Positions 46,999 through 56,271 are shown, counted from the first letter of the stretch. The stretch: DNA of 64,000 bases from Micrococcaceae bacterium Sec5.7 (GCA_039636785.1 CP144169.1:2790001-2854000); one strand, 5' to 3'. A program made the numbers and translations. The notes: generated by a model from the letters alone, not told the origin.

Positions 46999-47875
46999 AT
47001 GACTCCGAAGATCAGCCTTAGGAACGTCACCAAGGACTTCACCGTCCGCCAGGGAAAGGGCGCGCGCCGGCAGGAGGGGCCGACTTTACTCACGGCCCTG
47101 GATGACCTCAGCCTGGACGTGGCCGCCGGAGAGTTCCTGACCCTGGTGGGACCCAGCGGATCCGGCAAGACCACCCTCCTGGATCTCCTCGCCGGCCTCT
47201 CCCGCCCCACCTCCGGAAAGGTGCTGGTGGACGGCAGGGAAGTGACCGGCCCGGGCCCGGACCGCGCCGTGGTTTTCCAGCAGTACGCCTTGTTCCCGTG
47301 GCGTACAGCCTCGGCCAATGTCTCCATCGGCCTGGAAAACTCAGGCCTTTCGAGGACGCAGCGGGCGGCGAAGCAAGCGAATTCCTTGACCTGGTGGGCC
47401 TGGCCGGGTTCGAGGACCGCTATCCGCATGAACTGTCCGGCGGTATGAAGCAGCGCGTGGCAATTGCCAGAAGCCTCGCCTATGAGCCGGACGTTCTGCT
47501 GATGGACGAGCCCTTCGCCGCGCTGGATGCCCAGACCCGCGAACAGCTCCAGGACGAGCTGCTCCGGATCTGGAAAGCCACGGGCAAGACCATCGTTTTT
47601 ATCACCCACGGCATCGACGAAGCCGTGTACCTGGGCCAGCGGGTGGCCGTGCTGAGTGCCAGGCCTGGCCGGCTCAAGGAGATGGTGGACATCAATATCC
47701 CCGGCCGCGACGGCGATGCGGACATCCGTTCCCATCCGGCGTTTGTGGAACACCGGCACCAGGTGTGGTCCCTGCTGCATGATGAGGTCCGTCTGGCCCA
47801 GGATGCGGCCACCGGAAGATCCTCCCTGACGGGACTGCCGCCGACGAACTCCCACCGGAAAAGAGCGCCGCCTGA
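46999..47875 (+). pseudogene. ABC transporter ATPase (SsuB/TauB type), two frameshifts
   Basis: The Walker A motif [16 protein letters not shown] and Q-loop [12 protein letters not shown] are in the first frame. Near 47,370 the frame changes (adding one G after GCGGCG restores [15 protein letters not shown]), and the second frame carries signature [19 protein letters not shown] and Walker [12 protein letters not shown]. Near 47,815 it changes again, so that the native end [10 protein letters not shown] and the TGA at 47873-47875 are reached. That TGA overlaps the ATG of the permease. All catalytic motifs survive, so this is either a recent mutation or a base-call error. Confidence 0.82.
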
Positions 47876-48777
47876 TGACCGCTGTATTGACCAAATCCCC
47901 CGAGGCGAGTGCCGCCGTCGGGCCTTCCCTCCCGCCTGGAGAGTCTTTTCCGGAAAGCCAAGAACGTACGACGGCGGCGGCCCGGCTTTCCGTGGCTGCC
48001 GGAGTCGCCGGCAGGGCCGGCCGGAAATCCCTCGCCGTGGTGCTGTTCCTGGCGCTGTGGGAGTTCGGGCCGCTGTACCTGGCCAGCCCGTCCACCCGGG
48101 TGTTCCTGCCGCCGCTGCATGAAGTCCTGGCGGCCGGGGCGAAGCTTATCGAAACAGGGCAGCTGCAGAACCACCTGCAGGCCAGCCTCACCCGCTCCTT
48201 GTCCGGCTTCGGCATCGCCGTGGTCTTGGCTGTGATTCTCGGCCTGCTGATCGCCTGGTACGGCTGGCTGAACTCGTTCCTGAACCCGCTGCTGGAGCTG
48301 TTCCGCAACACTGCCACGCTGGCGCTGCTGCCGGTTTTCACGCTGCTGCTGGGCATCGGCGAGGAATCCAAGATCACCATCGTGGGCTATGCAGCCTTCT
48401 TCCCGGTGCTGCTGAACACCATTGCCGGCGTCCGGACCGTTGACCCGCTGCTGATCCGGGCCGCCAGATCCCTGGGGCTCAACAGCTTCCGGCTGTTCCA
48501 GAAGGTGATCCTGCCGTCCGCCGTTCCCACCATTTTCACCGGCATCCGGATGGCGGGAACGTCCTCGATCCTGGTGCTGATCGCGGCGGAAATGGTGGGC
48601 GCAAAGGCCGGCCTCGGCTACCTCATTGTCAACGCCCAGATGAGTTTCCTCATCCCGGACATGTACGCGGGCATCCTGACCGTATCCATCCTGGGCCTGC
48701 TGGTGAACTTCATCCTGGTGGCCCTGGAGCGGCATTTCTCACGCTGGCGTACCGCCGTCGGGTCCCAGTCCGGCTGA
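47875..48777 (+). CDS. ABC transporter permease (SsuC/TauC type)
   Basis: 300 residues. About six membrane segments after a 45-residue cytoplasmic N-terminus. The BPD_transp_1 coupling motif EAA is at about 190-215 in the [20 protein letters not shown] region. It forms the channel for the substrate delivered by the lipoprotein at 45941. The ATG is coupled to the ATPase stop by a 4-base overlap. This gene is intact although its neighbours are frameshifted. Confidence 0.9.
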   Translation: MTAVLTKSPEASAAVGPSLPPGESFPESQERTTAAARLSVAAGVAGRAGRKSLAVVLFLALWEFGPLYLASPSTRVFLPPLHEVLAAGAKLIETGQLQNHLQASLTRSLSGFGIAVVLAVILGLLIAWYGWLNSFLNPLLELFRNTATLALLPVFTLLLGIGEESKITIVGYAAFFPVLLNTIAGVRTVDPLLIRAARSLGLNSFRLFQKVILPSAVPTIFTGIRMAGTSSILVLIAAEMVGAKAGLGYLIVNAQMSFLIPDMYAGILTVSILGLLVNFILVALERHFSRWRTAVGSQSG

Positions 48778-48832
48778 CTCCCCAGACCAAACACTCCTCC
48801 ACCTCGAACATCCGGAAAGTAAGGAAAAAACA

Positions 48833-49752
48833 ATGACCGCAATCACCGAGACCAAACTTGAATTCGCCAAACTGGGATCCCGGATCGGCGCGGAAATCCG
48901 GGGCCTGGATCTCAGCGGAGAACTGAGCAATGACACCGTGTCGCGGATCCGCGCGGCCCTGAACGAGCACAAGGCACTCGTGTTCCGGGCGGCAAACATC
49001 CTCACCGACGAAGCCCAGGTGAAGTTTGCGGGCCACTTCGGACCGCTCACGAAGGCCCACCCCACGGTGGCTTCCGTGGAGGGCGAGGAAAACGTCCTTC
49101 CCGTGGACAGCGAGAACGGCTCGGCCAACCACTGGCACACGGACGTCACCTTTGTGGTCAATCCCCCGCAGGCCTCCACGCTGCGGAGCATCGACCTTCC
49201 GGCCTACGGAGGCGAGACGCTGATAGCGTCCTCGGCCGGAGCGTACCGGGATCTGCCGGACGAGCTGAGGAACTTCGCGGACGCGCTCTGGGCCATCCAC
49301 ACCAACGACTACGACTACTCGGTGCCCAAGAACCTTGAGCACCAGAACGCCGAGGAGCGCCGCAAGGAGTTCACCCGCCTCACGTTCGAGACCGCGCACC
49401 CTGTGGTCCGTGTCCATCCCCTGACCGGCGAGCGCGGATTGTTCATTGGGGGCTTCGCGCAGCGGTTCCGGATCGTGGGACTCTCCAACACCGAGTCCAA
49501 GGACATCATCCGGCTGCTCCAGGCCTACGTCACCCGCCCGGAAAACGTGGTGCGGGTGAACTGGGAGCCGAACCAGCTGGTGCTGTTCGACAACCGGATC
49601 ACCCAGCACTACGCCCCGGACAACTACGACGGCCAGCCCCGCAGCTCAACCGGGTCACCATCGCGGGCGACATTCCGGTGGGCGTGGACGGCCGGCCCAG
49701 CCAGGCAATCCAGGGCGACTCCAGCACGTATTCCGTGGTGGCGCCGCTCTAG
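48833..49752 (+). pseudogene. TauD-family 2-oxoglutarate dioxygenase, one frameshift near the end
   Basis: The Fe(II) motif HxD is present at about residues 102-104 (NHWHTDVTFVV), and the distal His is in ITQHYAPDNYDG. At about 49,641 one base is missing (CCCCG before CAGCTC); with it restored, the protein ends RQLNRVTIAGDIPVGVDGRP and stops at 49752, a normal TauD C-terminus of about 306 residues. Unrestored, the frame runs to 49771 with an unrelated tail. TauD-type enzymes oxidise taurine or alkyl sulfates to release sulfite or sulfate, in keeping with the ABC operon 56 nt upstream. Confidence 0.82.
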
Positions 49753-49761
49753 ATGCCATTC

Positions 49762-49829
49762 ACCCATGTAGCTCGCATTTGTTGCCGTTCCGAGCACTCG
49801 GAACGGCCACAAATGCGAGCCAGTTGGGT
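49762..49829. repeat. Intergenic palindromic element A
   Basis: 24-bp arms (49771-49794 and 49797-49820; 23 of 24 pair) around a CA centre, enclosed by ACCCA (49762-49766) and TGGGT (49825-49829). The right outer arm touches the stop codon of the convergent aldo/keto reductase. The outer part, CCCATGTA at left and CAGTTGGG at right, closely matches element B at 56204-56271, while the inner stem differs. It could act as a bidirectional terminator, but its length exceeds that need. Confidence 0.85.
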
Positions 49830-50770
49830 TAAGGGATGTTGCTTCCCCGGGCCGTGGCCCACAACCAGTACCACTCGGCCCGGGTCATGGCCGCCGCAAC
49901 ATCCGCTGCTCCGGCACACGCCCGGATCCGCTCCGGATGGGCGGTCCCGATCACCGGCGCGACGCCCGCTGGATGCTTCATCAGCCATCCCAGCAGGATC
50001 GCCTCGCCGGTGGCCCCCTTGTCGTCCGCCAACTGAGCCACCAGCGCAGCAGTGGCAGTCTCCGCCGCCGTCGGAGTTTCCGACGGCGCCCCGGTGAACA
50101 CTCCGCGAGCCAAGGAACCATAGGCCTGAAGGTTAATGCCTTCCCGCGCGCAGAACTCCAGGGTGCCGTGCGGGAAGCTGTAGTCCACTGATTCCACATG
50201 GTTCACCAGGACGGTGCTCTCCAGCCAGGCACGCTTGAGCAGGCTCATCTCGAGCTGGTTTGCGACCACCGGCATCTCAAGGTGATCCTGCAGGGCAGCG
50301 ATCTGAGCGCCGGACATATTGGACACACCCAGTTGGCGCACCTTGCCTTCGTCGACTAACTGCCCGACGGCGGATGCCACCTCTGCGGGGACCATCAGCG
50401 GATCTGGGCGGTGCAGCATCAGGACGTCAACATGGTCCGTCCGCAACCGTTTCAGACTGCCGTTCACCCGTTCCAGGATGGACTCCCGGCTCAGGTCGTA
50501 GTGCGTATCCAGCCCACGTTCGTTGAGCCTGATCCCGCACTTGGTCTGCAGCCGGATCCGCTCCCTCAATCCGGGCGTGCTTGCCAGGACCTCGCCAAAG
50601 ACTGCCTCGGACTTTCCGCTGCGGTAAATGTCGGCGTGATCGAACAGTGTGATGCCGATCTCCAGGGCAGCGTCTATGGCGGCGCCGGCCTGATCCACCT
50701 GCGCCGCCCCATACGGCTCATCGGACCAGCTGCCGCCGAGCCCCATGCAGCCGTAAATCAGTTCCTGCAT
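49829..50770 (-). CDS. Aldo/keto reductase (YdhF type)
   Basis: 313 residues, NADPH-dependent carbonyl reductase fold. The tetrad is visible: Asp and Tyr in FDHADIYRSGKSEAVFGEVL, Lys in LQTKCGIRL, and His in DVLMLHRPDPLM. The C-terminal WLMKHPAGVAPVIGTAHPER contributes the cofactor phosphate site. Its ATG overlaps the stop of the glucosidase gene (ATGA), so the two are coupled and probably share control by the divergent ROK regulator. The substrate may be a sugar-derived aldehyde; that is inference. Confidence 0.9.
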   Translation of the reverse strand: MQELIYGCMGLGGSWSDEPYGAAQVDQAGAAIDAALEIGITLFDHADIYRSGKSEAVFGEVLASTPGLRERIRLQTKCGIRLNERGLDTHYDLSRESILERVNGSLKRLRTDHVDVLMLHRPDPLMVPAEVASAVGQLVDEGKVRQLGVSNMSGAQIAALQDHLEMPVVANQLEMSLLKRAWLESTVLVNHVESVDYSFPHGTLEFCAREGINLQAYGSLARGVFTGAPSETPTAAETATAALVAQLADDKGATGEAILLGWLMKHPAGVAPVIGTAHPERIRACAGAADVAAAMTRAEWYWLWATARGSNIP

Positions 50771-52482
50771 CAGCGCATCCAGGCAGTGGTGCTGGCGGGC
50801 AGCTTGCCGTTTTCCAGCGGACCGCTGCTGACCACCACCTCGCCGGCCGGAAGCTCCACTGCCTCGTCACCGAAGTTCGTGACGGTCTGCCAGCCGCCCG
50901 GACGGCTGAAGTGCAGCACGTCGGCGCTGCCGGTCTCATGCCAATCCAGCTGCTCTTCGGTCTGCAGTTCGCGGCGCAGCTTCAGCGCCGCGCGGTAAAG
51001 CTCGAGCGTGGATCCCTCGGTGCCGTCCTGCGCCTCGACGGCGTACTTGCTGAACCAGTCCGGCTGCGGCAGGTGGGACCCGCCGTCGCCGAAACCGAAG
51101 GAGCTTCCTTCAACAGACCACGGCAGCGGCACCCGGCAGCCGTCGCGGCCAACTTCCACACCCTTGTTCCGGAAGAACGACGGGTCCTGGCGTTCGGCGT
51201 CGGGGATTTGCGCCACTTCCTGGAGGCCCAGTTCCTCCCCCTGGTACAGGTAGGCCGAGCCCGGGACCGCGAGCATCAGCAGCGTGGCTGCACGGGCGCG
51301 GCGCTCCCCGAGCTCCACGTCCAGCTCCTCCCTCGGTCCGCCGGCCAGCAGCCAGCCCTTTCCGTCCTGGCCCCTGACGTGCTTCTTGCCCGTGGGGTCC
51401 TTGGGCAGGCCGTAGCGCGTGGCATGCCGGACGACGTCGTGGTTGGAGAAAACCCAGGTGGAGGAGGCTCCGGTGGCCTTGGCCTCGGCCAGGTTGCGGG
51501 TAATGATTTCGCGGAAGTCCCCGGCATCGAAGTCGGCCTGGAGCAGGTCGAAGTTGAACGCCTGGCCCAGGCCTTCGGGGCTCGCGTAGCGGGCGCGGCG
51601 GGTTTCGTGCACCCAGGCCTCGGCCACTGCGGTGCGTGGCGGGTTGTACTCGTTGAAGACTTCACGCCACTCGGCGTAGATCCCGTGGACTTCGTCACGG
51701 TCCCAGAACGGGTGCGAGCCGTCGTCGAAGCCGTCTGTACCAGTGTTTGCCGCGCTCAGCTCAAGCTTCGAGAGCAGCGGTTCGGTGAGGTCTTTTGTCA
51801 GGGCGTGGGCGACGTCGACCCGGAAGCCGTCCACGCCGCGGTCGGACCAGAAACGCAGGGTCTTGAGGAAGTCGTCGCGGATTTCACGGTTGGCCCAGTT
51901 CAGATCCGGCTGCTCCTTGGCGAAGATGTGCATGTACCACTGGCCGGGGGTGCCGTCCGGTTCGGTGATGCGCTCCCAGGCGGGCCCGCCGAAGACAGAG
52001 TCCCAGTCCGACGGCGGGAACTCACCGTTCGCACCCATGCCGTCACGGAAGATGTAGCGCTCGCGTGCGGCGGAGCCTTTCGGTGCGGCGAGAGCTTCCT
52101 TGAACCATTCGTGCCGGTTGGAAGAGTGATTGGGGACGATGTCCGCGATCAGCTTGATGCCGGCGGTGTGCAGGGCCGCCGCCATCTCGTCGAAGTCGGC
52201 CAGGGTGCCCAGCTTCGGGTCCACATCGCGGTAATCGTCGACGTCGTACCCGCCGTCGGCGAGCGCTGACGGGTAAAACGGGCTCAGCCAGACGGCGTCG
52301 ATCCCCAGGGATTTCAGGTACGGCACCTTGGCAGTGATGCCCTTGATGTCACCCAGGCCGTCGCCGTTCGAGTCGGAAAAGCTCCGCGGGTAGATCTGGT
52401 AGACCGAGGCCTGGCGCCACCAGTTCGGATCGGCTGCAAGGTTTGCATAGGACAGGGTTGCCAGCGTGGCGGTGGTGGACAA
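50770..52482 (-). CDS. GH13 alpha-glucosidase (oligo-1,6-glucosidase type)
   Basis: 570 residues, glycoside hydrolase family 13. The N-terminal WWRQASVYQIYPRSFSDSNG is characteristic, with catalytic nucleophile Asp223 (GFRVDVAHAL), acid/base Glu288 (AVAEAWV) and Asp349 (SNHDVVRH). It hydrolyses terminal alpha-glucosidic links in maltose, isomaltose or trehalose-like sugars; the exact linkage cannot be read off. No signal peptide, so it is cytoplasmic. Start TTG 52482 has AAGGAAC upstream. It diverges from the ROK regulator across a perfect 31-bp palindrome. Confidence 0.93.
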   Translation of the reverse strand: MSTTATLATLSYANLAADPNWWRQASVYQIYPRSFSDSNGDGLGDIKGITAKVPYLKSLGIDAVWLSPFYPSALADGGYDVDDYRDVDPKLGTLADFDEMAAALHTAGIKLIADIVPNHSSNRHEWFKEALAAPKGSAARERYIFRDGMGANGEFPPSDWDSVFGGPAWERITEPDGTPGQWYMHIFAKEQPDLNWANREIRDDFLKTLRFWSDRGVDGFRVDVAHALTKDLTEPLLSKLELSAANTGTDGFDDGSHPFWDRDEVHGIYAEWREVFNEYNPPRTAVAEAWVHETRRARYASPEGLGQAFNFDLLQADFDAGDFREIITRNLAEAKATGASSTWVFSNHDVVRHATRYGLPKDPTGKKHVRGQDGKGWLLAGGPREELDVELGERRARAATLLMLAVPGSAYLYQGEELGLQEVAQIPDAERQDPSFFRNKGVEVGRDGCRVPLPWSVEGSSFGFGDGGSHLPQPDWFSKYAVEAQDGTEGSTLELYRAALKLRRELQTEEQLDWHETGSADVLHFSRPGGWQTVTNFGDEAVELPAGEVVVSSGPLENGKLPASTTAWMR

Positions 52483-52609
52483 AAGGAAGTTCCTTCGGGA
52501 GTCGGGCGGGGGCTGCTTGTGTGGGCGGGGCTGTAGCCGCGGCTGGGATTGCCGGAATCGGCCGGACTGTTTTGGCCGGAGTATGCATGTGCCCGACCAT
52601 GTTCGGTCC

Positions 52610-52640
52610 GAGTATATTTAGATAGTATCTAAATATACTC
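52610..52640. promoter_or_regulatory. 31-bp perfect palindrome, probable ROK operator
   Basis: Left arm 52610-52624 (GAGTATATTTAGATA), centre G, right arm 52626-52640, all 15 bp paired. It is AT-rich and lies midway between the divergent glucosidase and ROK genes, 44 bases before the ROK ATG. An operator controlling both directions is the natural reading. Confidence 0.75.
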
Positions 52641-52683
52641 ACTCGAATATTATGGGCCGGGCTCAACAGGAGGTCAAGGACTG

Positions 52684-53892
52684 ATGCCGGAAGCAGGCGC
52701 CGCAACCCCGCAGATGCTGCGGCGGGTCAATGCGCGCGCGGTTCTTAAGGTCATCCGAAGCATTGACGTGGCCACCGGCACAGAGCTGATGGCCCGCACC
52801 GGCCTCACCCGTGCCACGGTCATCGCCGTCTGCGAGGACCTGATCCGCCGCGGCTGGATCCTGGAACGTGACCCCTTACAGGACTCCGCCCCCCGGCAAG
52901 GCAGGCCTGCCAGGCGCTTTGAGTTGAACTCCCGCGCAGGATTCGTCATGGGCATGGACATAGGCGCCGCCACCGTCACCGCCGCAGTGGCCGATCTCCG
53001 GGGCAACGTTGTTGGCCGGTCCAGCCTCCCCTTCCGCACCACGGACATTCCTGCGTCAGAGCGGATCAGCACAGTGGACCGTGCCGCTGGCCTGGCTCTA
53101 CATGCCGCGGGAGCCACCCCCGGCACAGTCCTGGCCGTAGGGGCTGGCATTGCGGCACCCGTGGACCGTGACGGCAAGGTGCTGGCGGCCCAGCATTTCT
53201 GGAGCCTGTTCGACGTCGGCCTCAGGGGGGCACTGAAAGACCTCCATGAGTGGACGGTACTCCTGGAAAATGACGCAAATCTGGCCGCGCTTGGTGAGTG
53301 TTGGCGCGGATCCGGGTCCGGGGTTAATGATCTGGTGGTTCTCCTGGCCAGCGAAAGGCTTGGCGCCGGGATCATCGAATCCGGGCGACTTCTGCACGGC
53401 AGCAGAGGGGCCGCGGGGGAATTGGGCTACCTGGACCTGCTGGAGGGTGTGGGCTCCGCCGACGGCATCGCCAAACTCGCGCCTGAATGGTTCGCGGCCG
53501 CAGCGGTCCCGGGACCGGGTCCAGCGCGGGGCCGGCCCGCTGCCGCATCCCGGGCTCCATTGACCGCGCGGCAGGTTTTCGACGCCGCGGCGCGCGGCGA
53601 CCGGACCGCCGTCGTAATTCTTGACCGGTTGTCCGAGAGGATGGCGCGGATCATTGCCTCGCTCGCGAGCCTGGTCAATCCGGAGCAGGTGGTGATCGGC
53701 GGGGCGGTGGCCGAATCCGCCGCCGCCCTGCTGCCACGCATCATTGAGCTGCTGCCGCGTTTCACCGCCACCCCGCCGCGGGTGACCGTCTCCCCGCTGG
53801 GCGACGCAATTGTCACCGCGGGGGCCATCCGGCACGCCCTGGACTACGTCGAAGCAAACTCACTCGACCTGGTCCTCCCTATTCCGGCATGA
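52684..53892 (+). CDS. ROK-family transcriptional repressor
   Basis: 402 residues. An N-terminal winged helix (about 10-75; TGTELMARTGLTRATVIAVC) is joined to a ROK sugar-kinase fold (about 85-400; GMDIGAATVTAAVADLRGNV, ENDANLAALGE, HGSRGAAGELGYL). The CxCGxxGC zinc motif common in ROK proteins is absent. ROK repressors respond to sugars or sugar phosphates; this one most likely controls the divergent glucosidase operon. AGGAGG precedes the ATG by nine bases. Its end overlaps the convergent antiporter gene by 14 bases. Confidence 0.9.
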   Translation: MPEAGAATPQMLRRVNARAVLKVIRSIDVATGTELMARTGLTRATVIAVCEDLIRRGWILERDPLQDSAPRQGRPARRFELNSRAGFVMGMDIGAATVTAAVADLRGNVVGRSSLPFRTTDIPASERISTVDRAAGLALHAAGATPGTVLAVGAGIAAPVDRDGKVLAAQHFWSLFDVGLRGALKDLHEWTVLLENDANLAALGECWRGSGSGVNDLVVLLASERLGAGIIESGRLLHGSRGAAGELGYLDLLEGVGSADGIAKLAPEWFAAAAVPGPGPARGRPAAASRAPLTARQVFDAAARGDRTAVVILDRLSERMARIIASLASLVNPEQVVIGGAVAESAAALLPRIIELLPRFTATPPRVTVSPLGDAIVTAGAIRHALDYVEANSLDLVLPIPA

Positions 53893-55449
53893 TCATGGTC
53901 CGCAGGTCCAGCTGCCGCAGGACCCGGTCCGCCACTTCGGGGTCCATAGCTGGCTCATTCCGGGCGGCCACCACTTCCTGGCGTGCGGCGTCCAGTGCGA
54001 TGGTCTGAACGGCGATAGCCAGCTCGCGGCCACGCCTCCGCTTTTCCGCCACACTTTCGTTCCGGAGGCTGCCGTCCAGGAGCTCCGCGTGAAGCGGGTC
54101 ATTTTGTCCTTGACGAGTGCTACCTTTTCAGCCGGGAGTTCCTTCATCAGCTCATTGTCTTTGAGCGCCGCCACTGCCGCTGCCTGCGCGCGCCGGGCCA
54201 GGACCCGTGCTGCATCGCGTTCCTCGGAACCGTCCTGCGAAGCATTGAGCACGCGCATCAGCCAGGGAAGCGTCAGTCCTGGCAGCACCAGCGTGGCCAA
54301 GAGCACTGCACACGCGATGACCAGCAGCTGATCCCGTTCAGGGAAGGGTGTGGCATCCGCCAGAGTGAGCGGCAGTGCCAGTGCCAGGGTTGCCAGTCCA
54401 CGCATGCCGCACCAGGTCAGTATCAGCACCTCCTTGACAGACGTGGGCTGCAGCAGGTTCTTTCGTTTTCGGGCGGACATAGCCAAGAGCCCCAGCCAGC
54501 CGAACCGCACCACAAACACCAGCGCACACACCACCGATGCGGTGCCGATCATACCGAAGATGCCGCTGCCCTCATCCTGAACGACGTGCCGGATTTCCAG
54601 CCCACCAGGCCGAAGGCAAGCCCGGTCGCCAGGAGCTCCACCACGTCCCAGAAAGCCGCGCGGGTCACCCGCTCGGCGGCGTCCTGCGGCCTGGAATGCC
54701 GCTGCATCGCAAGGGCAGTGACCACAACGGCGATCACACCCGACGCGTGCACTTCTTCAGCCAGGATGTACGCCGCAAACGGCACCACCAGGGTAACCGC
54801 ACTGCGGACCACCATGGACGTCACCAGCCGGGTGATCAGCGCCGTCAGCCAGCCCATGGCCATGCCGACCACCACGGCAAGGGCGGCACCGATCACAAAA
54901 TTCAGAACGACGTCGGACCATATTTTCGTCCCGGAAACCGTGGCCGCCACTGCGGCCTGGAACATGACGATTGCCGCGGCGTCGTTGAACAGGCCTTCGC
55001 TCTGCAGAAAGGTGATGAGGCGGCAGGGCATGTGCACGCGGCCGGCAATGGATTCCACCGCCACTGGATCCGGCGGGGCCACCATGGCGCCCAACGCGAT
55101 CGCGGCCGGAATGCCGATACCCGGGATCATGAGCCACGCGGCGCCCGCAACCACAGCAGTGGAGATGACCACCAGCGCCACGGCCAGCATGATGAGCGTC
55201 CGCCAGCGGACCCGGAACACAGACCAGGAACTTCGCTGTGCTGTGGTGAAAAGGAGCGGCGGCAGGAAAATGGGGAGGATCAGTTCCGGCGAGATGTCCA
55301 GATCCGGGAAGCCGGGGATAAATGTCAGCGCCGCAGCCAGGATGAGCATCAGTACCGGGTACGGCAGGCGGAGCCGGTCCCCAGGCCAACCGCCACCACG
55401 GTGGCGAGCAGGAGTCCGACAATGAGTGCCAGCTGATCCAGGTGCTCAC
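53879..55449 (-). pseudogene. Na+/H+ antiporter (CPA1/NhaP type), at least three frameshifts
   Basis: Read across frames, this gives a complete antiporter of about 525 residues: LDQLALIVGLLLATVVAVGL at the start, LPIFLPPLLF and LGAMVAPPDPVAVESIAGRV (the ion-binding motif), FNDAAAIVMF, then the C-terminal cytoplasmic domain ending RQLDLRTMIMPE at TAG 53879. Single-base losses are needed near 55,380 (a CCCC run on the plus strand), 54,600 (restoring GLVGLEIRHVV) and 54,086 (restoring RFTRELLDGS). A further one is likely next to the GTG at 55447-55449. Without repair none of the pieces is functional. Confidence 0.82.
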
Positions 55450-55531
55450 TTTCCCCGGAGTGCGGAGCCGGCAGCAATCCTTGATGGATGCTCCGGCCGC
55501 CCCCACCACTTTATCGGGAAGTCCGCGGGTG

Positions 55532-56191
55532 CTACCCCAGCGGTTCAAGTGCTGCAGCCACCGGCAGCGTTCCGTCGCGGAACTTGATGGTGCGGCCTGC
55601 GGTTCCCGGCAGGTCCAGCACACCGGCAGCAACAATCGCCGTGTTGCTGCGGGAGGTGTTGGTCCCTGTGGCCGGATCGGCGGGATCAACTTCAATGAGT
55701 CCCGTGCCCGGGCCGTCGGTTAGCGCGCCCGGGCCAAGAATGGTCCAGGACAGCTCCGTCCCGCGAAGATACTCATCCGCGGCCGCCTTGGCTTCCGCGT
55801 AGGCGAAGAAGCTGTTGTCGGCCGGCACGCCGTGATCCGGCCCGGCTCCCAGATAGGACACCATGACATAACGCCCGACGCCGGCCTCGGCCGCCGCGTC
55901 CATGGAACGGATCGCGGCGTCCCGGTCGACCGAATAAGTGCGCTCGGGGCTGCCCCCGCCGGCACCGGCCGACCAGACCACGGCGTCATGGCCGCCGAAA
56001 GCGGCGGCCATTTCCGCCGTCGTCGAGTTTTCAACGTCCAGGACCGACGGCGTTGACCCGGTTGCCGCGACGTCGGCAGCATGGTCGGGATTGCGGATGA
56101 ACGACGTGACGCTGTGTCCTTCTGCCGCGAGGAGAGTGGACAGGTGGAGGGCCACTTTGCCGTGGCCGCCGATGATGGCGATGCGGGTCAT
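55532..56191 (-). CDS. NAD(P)-binding Rossmann-fold protein (atypical SDR/NmrA-like)
   Basis: 219 residues from ATG 56191 (MTRIAIIGGHGKVALHL), which begins directly with the GxxGxxG-type nucleotide loop. YVMVSYLGAG and FFAYAEAKAAADEYLRG give the SDR region; the catalytic Tyr-x3-Lys is retained as YAEAK. Similar proteins act as NAD(P)H-dependent epimerase/dehydratase-like enzymes or redox sensors. The frame opens 6 codons earlier; CACAAT six bases before 56191 may be a leaderless -10. No operon partner. Confidence 0.86.
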   Translation of the reverse strand: MTRIAIIGGHGKVALHLSTLLAAEGHSVTSFIRNPDHAADVAATGSTPSVLDVENSTTAEMAAAFGGHDAVVWSAGAGGGSPERTYSVDRDAAIRSMDAAAEAGVGRYVMVSYLGAGPDHGVPADNSFFAYAEAKAAADEYLRGTELSWTILGPGALTDGPGTGLIEVDPADPATGTNTSRSNTAIVAAGVLDLPGTAGRTIKFRDGTLPVAAALEPLG

Positions 56192-56203
56192 GCACCCATT
56201 GTG

Positions 56204-56271
56204 TCCCAAGTAGGTAGCAGCACACGTCGTTTTGAGCGCTCAAAACGACGTGTGCTGCTACTCAGTTGGGA
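56204..56271. repeat. Intergenic palindromic element B
   Basis: A perfect 48-bp palindrome without spacer (56214-56261) enclosed by TCCCAA (56204-56209) and TTGGGA (56266-56271). The outer sequence matches element A at 49762-49829; the inner stem is unrelated to it. It lies upstream of the NAD(P)-binding protein and immediately after the tRNA terminator. The stem could extrude as a cruciform or fold in RNA. Confidence 0.9.

Noticed and set aside
49630..49771. Programmed frameshifting in the TauD-family gene
   Set aside because: No slippery sequence or downstream stimulatory structure of the usual kind is visible, and the same simple one-base losses occur in neighbouring genes.
50911..52269. 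452-residue plus-strand frame opposite the GH13 glucosidase
   Set aside because: Antisense shadow; the minus strand carries all three GH13 catalytic residues.
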